Below are positions 22,605 to 32,637 of a DNA stretch of 64,000 bases, piece by piece. Position 1 is the first letter of the stretch. The number at the start of each line of letters is the position of its first letter. The stretch lies in assembly GCA_950295325.1 (NCBI GenBank), contig OX485803.1:58357554-58421553 (forward strand), read 5' to 3'. Under the pieces are notes generated by a model. It had not been told where the DNA came from. It saw nothing but the letters and a program-made list of their open reading frames with translations, and made no database searches. The translations under genes and the position numbers were made by a program. This DNA is from Polytrichum commune (taxonomy: Eukaryota > Streptophyta > Polytrichopsida > Polytrichales > Polytrichaceae).

Positions 22605-22978
22605 CAGTCTAACCTCGTTTTATATGACACTCGTTTATATGGCATTTCAATTTTATGACACGGTTTTGCACAACCCAACTTTGTGGTTTAAAACTCCCTC
22701 TTTTTATACGACTATGACACTTGATAATGCGACATTTAGAAACTCGTTTTTGTTATATTGCAGACTCAGGTAATTAATGCAAACAATTCCTTTCATCCAT
22801 GTTATGTTACATCCAAAACACATCCATTTCCACATGGAAACTACTTGGGAACTTTGCTGATTCTTGGGAACCATGAGAATTAGGGTTAGGGTGGCAAATG
22901 TATTGCACAACCTCTTCTCGGGCTCACTCTCGGGCTCACTCTTTGACTCACTTCTCTGGCTCATTGTCTAGCTCACTC

Positions 22979-23880
22979 CAGGGTTCGGGAGATTTTTGAG
23001 TTCAACCAGCTAAAATCTGCCCCTTCACAACTTCTACCGGTTGCAAACTTGTTGCCATTAATTTGGACCAGCCGATATCCTATATTTTTTTTCAAGTGCC
23101 GACTAATTTTCTCTTTCAACAACAACGTCCAAAGAACATGTCAACATACAACAATAATATGTAATGGTATCAACATCCAACAACAATGATCAACAATTTA
23201 TCCATAGCAGGATCTGAACTTAAAATAACCCATCAACCGGTTGATGGTCATGGATTTACTCTTCTATCATACCTAGGTCTTAAAACCTCATATTATATTT
23301 GAGGCCATAGCATGATAAAAGAGTAACCTAACATACCATACTATATACAAAAATGAAATTCATCAATTGTTAGAGTCAAAATCAGTAGTATCATCTTCAC
23401 CTTCAAGAGGAAAATGCCTTGAAAGTTATCTCCCTGGATGTGAATATAATCATCTGAACTTTGTAGAGTTCCTCCATAAAGCTATGGCTTTCATTAGTAC
23501 GTTATCAACATCATCATGAAGATCTTCCATAGACACACACATAATACATTCTAAACGTTAGCCATCAACAATGAAATGCAATAATGAAGCAAAAGCTTTG
23601 CATGTCCACCATTCACCAAATCGCTACAAGCCTACAACAAACACATAACCTAAACCCTAGAACCAGATGATATCCGGCCCTAGATGAATCAAACCGGATG
23701 AAATCCACCTATTACACAATTCATCGGGGTAAAAATCCTCCTCCTCAAAATGGTTGCCAATTGAAATCCGTTTTTTTTTAAAGCACCGGTTTCACATCCT
23801 CCACTTTCCCAATTCAACCGGACTTTTCACAAAACCAACTGGCCGCCATTACACTAAATACCAGTTCTCCCCGGACATTG
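22979..23880. mobile_element. hAT-type element, 902 bp, inside the pogo relic
   Basis: Starts CAGGGTTCGGGAGATTTTT and ends GTTCTCCCCGGACATTG. A perfect 8-bp TSD, GCTCACTC, occupies 22971-22978 and 23881-23888. It belongs to the same family as the short MITEs but has a longer interior with several CCGGTT/AACCGG motifs and no transposase frame. Confidence 0.87.
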
Positions 23881-23999
23881 GCTCACTCTCCGATTCATTT
23901 CTTTGGCTCTTCGTAGGTTTCTCCTACATGCTTGTGGTATCTCTTGGCTTGTTCAGACTAGTTTTTTCATATGGATTTATGAAGTATGAAGTGAACTAG

Positions 24000-24509
24000 A
24001 TGCACAACTTGTTAGAAGTTATTGGCAAATGGCACGTATATTGCCTAGAACATGGGATGTTGACTTTGCCCTAAATGATGAAAGGGAGGAAACCAAATTG
24101 CAAGAAAGAATCGTGTGAACTTGTTGCTTTAATTTCAAAGTTGCAATAAGGTCTTGTTGAGATGCCAATTGGGAGTTGTATTCATATGGAAGGGGAAGAG
24201 ATTATTGAGGCAAAATTGAGTATTGATGAGTTGGTGGATGCAACTTTGGGAAGCAATTCCACAAACAACTTTCATTTGAATCTAAATCTCACTGATTCAG
24301 AAGAAGTAGATGATGTTACTCCACCTACTGCGAAGCTCAGTGATGCTAAGAATCATGCATCATTGTTGTTTGATAATCTATTCGATAACTTTGCATATTT
24401 GGTGTCAATGAAATTATTACTTTCCAACATTTAGTAGGGGCTTTAGATAAGATGATAGTTGCTAGATTAGGTTGGCAACACCAACGATCTGTGGACTCTT
24501 ATTTCAAGA
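24000..24509 (+). pseudogene. pogo/Tigger transposase C-terminal remnant
   Basis: The readable parts are LDAQLVRSYW..ARILP, then a Glu-rich stretch, EELVDA-like and LTDSEEVDDVTPPTAKLSDA, and finally, after a one-base deletion near 24396, FGVNEIITFQHLVGALDKM and LGWQHQRSVDSYFKSS stop. This is the tail of the CENP-B/pogo (DDE_1) transposase family. A TGA near 24116 and the frameshift disable it. The DNA-binding region and catalytic triad are absent. Confidence 0.7.
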
Positions 24510-24716
24510 GTTCTTAAAAATATTTTTACTTGTTTGGAGTTATAAGTTATTTTTCCATATCATTTATACTACTTCAACTAATTATATAAATCTTCAAGCT
24601 CAAATTGCTCATAAATTTATTTCCTTAATAATACGACAACATTATACCATTTGTCAAATTAACAATAATATGACAACTCAATAATATGACTTTTTCCCAA
24701 ACGTGTCATATTAAAG

Positions 24717-25826
24717 AAAGAGAAAAACAATAATAACATATAACAAATACAATATTGTTCCTCATTTAAATTACTTAGATTTTGCCGAGATAGAGAGAAA
24801 GGAGGAGAGAGAAAGAGACAACGCCAACCTCTAGTGTTGGCGCGAATCAGGGATGCTTCACCTTGATCATAGCCGCAAGCTCATATGTGAACTTGGGGCC
24901 TCAAAATATATAAACAACTATGAGAATAACATACCATTATTCAACCATGTGGGTCAGTTCCATGATATTGGATTATGCCAATTATATATGTGAGCCCCTG
25001 GAACAAATTAAGAATATTTATTTATTATTCATACATTCAGGTCAAACTTGGAAATTTGGGTGGAGTTATACTACCAACACTATGCACATAAATTATTGTT
25101 CATCCCATGAAAATACCAACACTATTCACAATATTCATACTATTCATACTTACACTATCCATTATTTCTACTGGCATCAATTTCCTCTTATTTTCTAAAT
25201 TTCTTTCCATGAAGGTAAAATGGTGAAGGCCCATGTTATATGCTAAGTACAGAATGGAACACAACCATGCAACTGAATAATGTTATGAAATAATGTGTTT
25301 GCCATTATGCCATGGCTAGTTGGTAACCTTGACGAAAGTAAAAATTGTTGATAGAGAGAGCAGTAAGTTCATTATTAGCTCATATCTATGAATCTATAGG
25401 TGGCCTGATCGGGTCATTGATCGGGCCACCCATGGATTCATAAATCAACTTTTCTTAAGTACAACTTCTATGCAATGCGACTCACTAAGGTGGATGGTTC
25501 AAGACCTTTGCTACAACTTACAAAGTGTTGAAACGAGTATTAGATTGGTATCGTTTTTCTTTGATACCATTTGGGCACCTATAATGAGGATTTCACATTA
25601 TTGATACTACTAGGGTATGGTTATTTGCAATGTTGTTGTTTTATTATCATTTAGGTCTATATATTTTGCATAAACCTTCATACCGAGGTAAAACACCGTA
25701 TTATCAATATTCTTTAGAAAAAAATCGATCCAAATAATGATCCGTTATAAATTGAAATTCTCACCTTGAGGTACCCACCAAAGAACAACATTTGATTGGT
25801 ATTACAAATTAGATACCCACAAATGA
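24717..25826. other. Gene-free AT-rich DNA
   Basis: A small palindrome CCTGATCGGGTCATTGATCGGGCC lies at 25402-25430 (GGTGGCC..GGCCACC arms). No gene is supported. Confidence 0.35.
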
Positions 25827-26287
25827 CGGTGTAAGAGCCCAACAGAAAGTGTCCAAAGGCTGTCCCAACACACCTCCAAAATCATGGAGTGTGGTCACGG
25901 ATCCTCAAGTGTAGTGTGAAGTCATATGTGACCGGGCCCTCAACCAAATGCTAATTCAATGAATTTCTATTCATGCAGGGTCTCACACATGAAAATATAG
26001 AACAAACCAACGATTCTGAAAATTCGGAGTGCCATGGTCTTCCGATTTTGTGTTAGGCCTACCTCCAAAAAATGATTTTTGAACATAGTCCAAGTGACCA
26101 TGAAACATGATCCATTTGATGCCATGTAGGGATCCATGTAGACTTTACATCCATTGTGCATTCACGTACTCCGTTGGTCCCTCAAGCGTAGTGTGAAGCA
26201 AACTTGGACAGGCTCCGCCTTTTCCACCAATGAGAGCACTTGAAGTGTGATGGTCACGGGCTCTCAGTCTCGTGTATGAAGTGGCCC
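25827..26287 (-). mobile_element. PIF/Harbinger-like element, truncated copy
   Basis: Read on the minus strand it starts GGGCCACTTCATACACGAG at 26287 and is collinear with 55037-55537 over most of its length. It lacks about 45 bp of the far terminus. Both copies contain a similar short frame (GSCFMVTW, LEVGLTQ, RKTMA). I regard this as shared ancestry of the repeat rather than a gene. Confidence 0.7.
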
Positions 26288-26324
26288 TGGAAAGTCCGAA
26301 TAGGACCTCATTAATGTTTATTTG

Positions 26325-26995
26325 GACAACGGTTGCTCCGGGGCTCCCTAAATACCCCCGACGAGCGTTGCAGCTGTCAGGCTCGGAGGCCAGGTTCGGT
26401 GGGGTTCATTTTTCTGGCCCTCCCCGTTTTAGCCCTTTGGTGATTTTTTTTGGTTTTTTTTTGCTAAAATTGGGTCTTGCGGCCCCAAATTACAGAAGGG
26501 AGCCCCTTCTGAGATCAAATAAGGCCCCACCCAATTAAAAAAATAGGGGGCATGTTTTATCCCAACCCGGCCACCCCCTCCCGAACCTAGCCTCCGAGCC
26601 ACGCTCGATGGGGGTTTTTAGGCAGATCCGGTTGCTGGATAACATTACCCAACCCAATACTCTTAACTCCGGCGCGGAGTTCGATGCGGCTCCGGGGAGG
26701 TTCGGATGCCAGCTCCGGTGGGTTCGGGTGGGTTGGGGCAAAAATTGCCCCCTATTTTTTTGATTGGGTGGGGCCTTACTTGATCTCATAAGGGGCCTCA
26801 TAGAGTAATTTGGGGCCGTAGAACCCAAATTTAGCAACAAAAAAAACCAAAAAAAGTCATCAAGGGGCCAAAACGGGGAGGGCCAGAAAAATGGACCCAC
26901 CGGAGCTGGCATCTGAACCTCCCCGGAGCCGCATCGGAGCCGCATTGAACTCCGCACCGGAGTTAAGAGTATTGGGTTGGGTAATGTTAGGGCCG
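26325..26995. repeat. Nested fold-back structure
   Basis: A block Q (26409-26551, starting TTTTTCTGGCCCTCCCCG) reappears inverted at 26751-26892. It is flanked by P (26325-26408; GGTTGCTCCGG..GGAGGCCAGGTTCGG), whose inverted copy is at 26552-26636. The second Q copy is flanked by R (26637-26750; ATTACCCAACCCAATACTC), whose inverted copy is at 26893-26995. The order is P Q P' R Q' R'. So two inverted-repeat units carry the same core in opposite orientation. Boundaries are approximate. Confidence 0.75.
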
Positions 26996-28508
26996 GTTGC
27001 TCCTCTCCAATTTTAGATCAAGTAATGAGGTAAAGGTACTTTATGAAGATATTTCTATGATCCTGATCACTTTTCGAGAAAGTCCATATAATATTGTCCT
27101 TAATACTTTTTTGCCATGAATTTGCGCCTCATTTACGACAGTGAATTTATCTGTGGGAGCACTTTTCTGAATGTACTGAAATTTGAAGTTTCTTAGAATA
27201 GGCAACCTAATTGCAGCTGCAACAAAATTGCAATCGAGATTTGATCAAAATGTGATTCATCAATGCTGTATATTAGGGTAAAGTTAGAGTCAAGTTGGAG
27301 AAAGTTAGCTCATTGGTGGAAAATGTATGACTGCTTACCAGCTTTCCAAGTAAGTTACACACAAATATCTTCGAAAGTATCTTCAAGTGCAGGATATGGA
27401 GGAAGACCAATGAATAAAGGCATGGCCACAAATGGCGGTTCCAAATTGGAATTGTCTTGGACCCTACATGAACTGCTACTTGGAGCAGTGTATATGTTTG
27501 ACAAAGTTTTTGCAAGTTTTTCTCTTTTGACACGCAAAAACTTGCACAAAAAAAAAATGCACGTCAATTGACACGCACAATCTAGAAATTGACATGTACT
27601 GTGACTTCTGAAGAAAAAAACCACACGTCAATTGACACACTAGAAATTGAAATGACACGTATTACTTGAGTACTATAAAGTGCAGCTCAAGTATCCGGAA
27701 AACATAACCCATAACAATAGGAGAACTTCCTACACTCACTCACATACTTAAGTTCAACTTTGCTGTTGCAATTTCCTTTGTAACCGGGAGCTAATTAAGA
27801 CGGTGATCAGAGAGCGAGACTAACTAGGAACATGGCGAGGCAAATGTTTGTATCACCGTGGTGCTTGCAAATCCTCCACTCCATATGAGTTTTTTCTTGC
27901 TTCCAACCAATGTGAGTTTTTCTTGCTTTCAACCAAAGTTGTTTTGAGCAATTCCCTTTGAATCGCAAAGCTCCCTTGTTGAAAGCATCTGAATCCCTTT
28001 GAGCTTTCTTGGAGCTGGAGAGGCTTCTTATTGCAAAAATGACGCAGAAGTGGCACGAAGATCAACGCATGCTTTCAGTTAGGATTGATTGTAGTGCACT
28101 TTGTTCCAGAGTGAATTGTTCTGTTGGGATAATTAACGTGTAATTATGAAGTTGTGATTGTGTGGTTGCTTTCCACTTCCCCTGCCTCTCTGGAAACATT
28201 TGGAGAAACATGCGAGACCGAAGGATACTTACGCTCGATTGATAGTTTTTTTTTTGTTACAAATCAAGTTTGTTTTTTATTATTCAAAATATTAGATTTC
28301 TAAAATATTGTGTAAGCCAAAAATTGAGGTGACATTTTGGAATAAAATGTAGATGTCAATTGACATTCATTTTTGTTTTTGAAAACATCACGTGACACTT
28401 TGGATTTGAGGTTGAACGTCACATGAAATCTGTCAAACATACACACTGACTTGGAGGCCGCACAAGCCCGTCTTAGAACAAAAGTTGGAGAATGTTACAG
28501 TGGTCACA

Positions 28509-28544
28509 CCGGGGCCCAACCAGCCCGGCTGGTGTGGGCCCCGG
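28509..28544. repeat. 36-bp GC-rich palindrome
   Basis: CCGGGGCCCA at 28509-28518 pairs with TGGGCCCCGG at 28535-28544, and ACCAGCC pairs with GGCTGGT between them. It is a near-perfect palindrome in AT-rich DNA. It could be the core of a small fold-back element. No longer arms are visible. Confidence 0.75.
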
Positions 28545-29830
28545 CTAGACCCCCTGGTGTGGCTTGCCTATGTGCTAGAGGTTTGTCAAAGGTTGGTCGG
28601 CGTCCACATAACAAGATTCGACTACTTAAACAACTAAACTAGAACATCGATTTTTAGTGTCATTTGGACTTATTGGCCAAATTCGCATATGAGTTGGGGG
28701 GGAGGGGGTATCCGCAAACTCCATTCATGACTCATCATCATGACTGCAACTTGACGCCCATGGGCTTCGCTCATCGTAAGTGCTAACTGGTGGTGTTGTA
28801 GTCGTTCAAGCATCGGAGCATATGCCTAGTGACATTCACCATGTGATGTTTGGTGGATGTAAAGTGGGTTTAGTCCTCTTGGCATCAACAAGGCGCTTCA
28901 AGGGGGGGGGGGGGGGGGGTTGCATGGTCGGTTGCCATTTGTTTTGTGTGTTCTCCACTCTCATGTGTTGCCCATGGGTTCTTGCACGAACTTCTTTGCT
29001 TTTGGGTCTATGCCACACACATGAACTTTGAAATCAAACTCTAGGCTTCTCACCGCCCTTCAACCTTTGGGCTACAACCAATTTCTTGGCTCACTTGTTT
29101 TTTTAAAACCTAGGTGCACGTGTATGCAAGCTGCATTGATTGTTGGATTGGAGGGGCCATTTGTTGTGGGGTTCTTTTGTCTTTGAGTTTTATGAGCTTG
29201 GGTAGTTCACATGAGTGGGTGCCTATTATTCACCCTTTGCTTGTGTTTTTTGGTGTTGCATTTCCGAGTCAAAGGCTACCATTGTTTGGCAATGTGATGT
29301 GAGTGTCGCGCATCTCTCCATGAGGAGTGTGCCCGCAACACCATGGGCATAAGGGGGATCCCGGAGTGACACCCAAGACTTGTGGCATCATAGGCGACAT
29401 GGCCCAAATGATCTTAGTGTAGGTGAGGGCCCCGGGTGTTGAGAACGCCACGCATGCACATAGACTAGGAGTCACAAGAGTAAGGCTCCCGCAATACTTG
29501 TCCGAATGGGGCAAGTGAGAAGTCTATCAACATCTACGTGAAGAGTGAATGTCGATGGACTAGTCGCTTGATAGAATCGGAGATTGGACAACAAAGTTAT
29601 GGAGGTTTGAAGCTATTGGGGGACTCCAAACCCGACGGCTAAGGGAAAACCGTCTACTTGACCCCAATTCTTAAGGGGAGAGACAAAAGGTTACTTGACC
29701 GTGGGGTAGGGGCCATGTGCAAAGTCCTAGAGGCTTATATGGGGAGGTGGCTTTGCCGACTGACCTCGCCCGCTGCAGAACAACATGGCCTCCACTGGCA
29801 TTGGCCCAAAGTGGGGGCGAAGTTGCCAAG

Positions 29831-30079
29831 TATGCTTCGGGTTGTTATAGTGTTGCTCCGGCAACGTGATGATCAACTCAAGATTGGACTTCCATGAATG
29901 GGAAGTTTGTACCTAAGCACTGGCTACCTATTAAGGGGAGGGTCATGAATGCATGTATGCTTTGGGTTGTTATAGTGTTTGCTCCGGCAACGTGATGATC
30001 AACTCAAGATTGGACTTCCATGAATGGGAAGTTTGTACCTAACCACTGGCTACCTATTAAGGGGAGGGTCATGAATGCA
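29831..30079. repeat. 124-bp tandem duplication
   Basis: TATGCTTCGGGTTGTTATAG at 29831 returns at 29955 as TATGCTTTGGG. The two units differ by only a few bases, including one inserted T, so the duplication is recent. Confidence 0.9.
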
Positions 30080-30750
30080 TGTGTAGGAGGGTTTAGGTAA
30101 CCAAGCTATGAGCCTAGAGGTTGGTATGGGGAGCTAACCATGCGTGTATGTGGGATGTGCAGGGTTAGCGCTCATGACACGTGCTGGAGTTGCGAAATGG
30201 TGAGGATAAGTTAAGGGGAGCTAACAAGAGTCGCAACAGTGAGGGAACATTTATGAATGGTAGTTGAATTGTAAGTAAGAATTGCAAGGGCAATATACAT
30301 GCAATTCAGTTAAATCATGATGGTTATCTTTTATTTTCCTTTTTTATTGAGCAATTGGGCACGGTTGCCATTGGATTTATGCGTGTCATTTGCATGCGAC
30401 ATGGATATACAAAGGTGGGATTCAGGCAAGATGGAGGTCATTTAGGATTTGAACTTGGATGCTAAATTTCCTTCCACCCAAGTTCTTTTTAGCAATGAAT
30501 TTGATGTGTGGGTGGCATAGCCGTGGATAGCACACCCACCACCTCGAGAGGAGATAAAGTCTAGGGTAGAATCGGTGGTAGATTACACTTGCATCCATTG
30601 CGAATGCTTCATAATTGCAATTTGCGCACAAATCTAGAGGTCTTAATTGGACTTATGGTAAGATGCTCGTGCTCATAGGTCAAAAACATTTGGACTGGGA
30701 TGGGAGGCACAATTCCAACTAACCTTCTTTTGCAAAGTTTGCTCATGACT

Positions 30751-31020
30751 CAACCGCATGGAAGTTGATGTTGGAAGGTTGTATGGCCATAGTGGGTTCT
30801 AGAGAGAGGGATGTGAATCAAATAATGAACAAGTGGGATACATCAATCAAGGACTACCAAAAATCAAGGATTACAAAGAGGGGACTGGATCGGCCGATTG
30901 GTGGGGAATGAGTAGGGTGGAGAAGAAAGAATTGTCTTAAATTAGGAAGATGTCCTTGGAGTTTAGCAAGACAATTTTCAATCAAATGGAGGAGTTTGTG
31001 GGGAAGAGGCAAATGTTCGG
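30751..31020 (+). pseudogene. Decayed Myb/SANT-like (trihelix-type) domain
   Basis: Translation gives WKLMLEGC, then DVNQIMNKWDTSIKDYQK, then after a frame change DWWGMSRVEKKELS, a stop, and KMSLEFSKTIFNQMEEFVGK. The pattern W..L, KWD....DY.K, DWW.M...EKKEL and F....F.QMEEF is that of Myb/SANT-like domains found in PIF/Harbinger accessory proteins and trihelix factors. One frameshift and an in-frame TAA near 30941-30943 break it. No nuclease frame lies nearby. Confidence 0.55.
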
Positions 31021-31499
31021 CCTCGGCAAGGATGCAATGTATTCGGAAAGGATGTCACCATCCGTGCCCTGGCAATTTGGAAGAGTCATTGCCACAAAGT
31101 ACAAACTTCTCCTCATCGCTCCTTGCAACTAGCTCTACCAAAATTCCTATTGACCTCTCTTATCAACCTTGCACCATGTCTACGATGATTGTTTGTATGC
31201 CTTCATTAAGTTGAAGGAATATTGTTCTTCGTCGTTAAAATCATGTGCTTCATAGCGCACCAACTTGAGAGTAAATCTAGCTTGATTTCAAATGGCTTTT
31301 AAAACATAATTGATAGATACATGGCGTGGGAATTGAAAAGCTTCATTCAAATGATGATGGATTGATTCTATGGTGATGTTTGGATCTACATAAAACCATT
31401 GAATGTACTCCTCTTGTAAAATTGGATAGCGAACATTGCCTCTGTGTTTGGGTCTTAATTGATCATTTTCTTCAAAAAAATTGCACTACAAGAAAACCA

Positions 31500-32560
31500 A
31501 CCCAATGTGACTAGGTTTTATGACTACAATACAGCATAAACCAAAATGTGACTAGCACTGTTTGTAGTCATTTTGAGTTAGTCGCTTCGGACAATCTGAC
31601 TAGGGGTCATATCGGACACTTCTTGTTCCCAATGCTGCGTTCCCGCAGTGTTTTGGGACCTCAAAACGGGACCTACAGTGAGACTTGGACCATATGACTC
31701 TATATAGTCATACCTCTATGACTATATGTAGTCATCTATATGCAAATAGGGTCTGTTTGGCATGACTATGTGTAGTGAGGTATGTGTCAGTACATGACTA
31801 GTTCCATCACTACGCATAGTAGTAAAATGGTGACTGTTTGTAGTCATACATTGAGTTGGGAGCATACGACTCTTTGAAGTCACATCTATTTGACACCCCA
31901 TAGTCACAAATACTGAAATAGCTTCGTGGTGATATGACAAATTGTAGTGAGGTATCAGTCAATACATGACTGGTTTTATCACTACGAACAGTAGTGAGAT
32001 GATGACTGAAATGCGTCATAAATTGAGTTGGGATAATAAGACTCTTTGAAGTCGCATCTATTGGACTACACATAGTCACGAATACTGAAATGACTTCTGA
32101 ATGCTATGACTAATTGTAGTGAGATATTGGTCTCCAGTACTGAAATCATGAGATGGGCATGACTAATTATAGTGAGGGTTTAGAGAATATAGCAATGGTT
32201 TGATCACTATGCATAGTGATTTGATTGTGACTGTATTACATCATACACACCTGAGAGAATACGACACTGTAAAGTCAAATGTGCGTCACTACACATAGTC
32301 ACCCATATCATATGATGACTGCATGGAGTCCTTGTATACTCGTTTCTTTCACTACTGGGAGTCAAAGTTCAATATTAAATCGGAAGCATCTGTCTAGGAC
32401 TTGATTGCCCTTAGTTTAGTGCAAACGTATGCCATACAGTCGAATCTGCCATTCTTACGGTGCATAGTCATAGATTTTAGTTTCAGATTAGTGGGATAAT
32501 GAGACATCAAGACTATTACAAGTCAACCGTGCGGTTGTGAGCACTGCGTCAGGTCATGCA
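31500..32560. repeat. CACTA subterminal repeat array
   Basis: Short inverted and direct motifs built on TGACTA/TAGTCA recur dozens of times, for example TATGACTATATGTAGTCAT and ACTACGCATAGTAG. A longer unit of roughly 170 bp (GAGTTGGGA..CGACTCTTTGAAGTC) is repeated at about 31850 and 32020. CACTA elements bind their regulatory protein through such arrays. Confidence 0.75.
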
Positions 32561-32637
32561 AATGATTTGAACACATTTCATTGAAAGAGAAAATTTCATA
32601 GCTGAAACATGATGCTTGCAACTGGAACTCCATCACT

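Larger units (their letters stand above)
22605..24716 (+). mobile_element. pogo/Tigger-like transposon relic, split by a hAT insertion
   Basis: The left end is TA followed by CAGTCTAACCTCG and TATATGACACTCG, a pogo-type terminus. The right side near 24702-24714 keeps ACGTGTCATATTAAA, the complement of the subterminal part, with the last bases lost. TATGACA-like motifs are repeated near both ends. The C-terminal part of a DDE transposase remains (about 24000-24509). Bases 22979-23880 are a later hAT insertion with its own duplication. The catalytic core is missing. Confidence 0.7.
26996..30750. other. Gene-free repeat-rich stretch
   Basis: No host gene is supported. A TATA-like TACTATAAAG near 27670 is followed by an ATG (27832) with a very short frame, so it may be a promoter fragment. 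A degenerate 64-bp duplication occurs at about 27558-27660 (CACGTCAATTGACAC). A poly-G run lies at about 28902-28918. TTAAGGGGAG recurs at 29671, 29931, 30058 and 30211, suggesting an old LTR-like repeat, but no LTR pair or pol domain is visible. Confidence 0.35.

Noticed and set aside
25967-26161. Short conserved protein gene shared with 55171-55359
   Set aside because: Both frames lie inside copies of the same Harbinger-like repeat. Sequence similarity of the repeat explains the shared peptide, and there is no start context or codon evidence.
28902-28918. G-quadruplex regulatory element in the poly-G run
   Set aside because: A plain homopolymer of this kind occurs several times in gene-free DNA (also 53042 and, as C, 58191) and may be length-error prone; no gene is near.
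29600-30260. LTR retrotransposon suggested by repeated TTAAGGGGAG
   Set aside because: No pair of long terminal repeats, primer-binding site or pol motif is visible; only the short motif and a tandem duplication are.
31722-32079. Two related minus-strand open frames as a duplicated protein
   Set aside because: They are translations of the CACTA subterminal repeat units.
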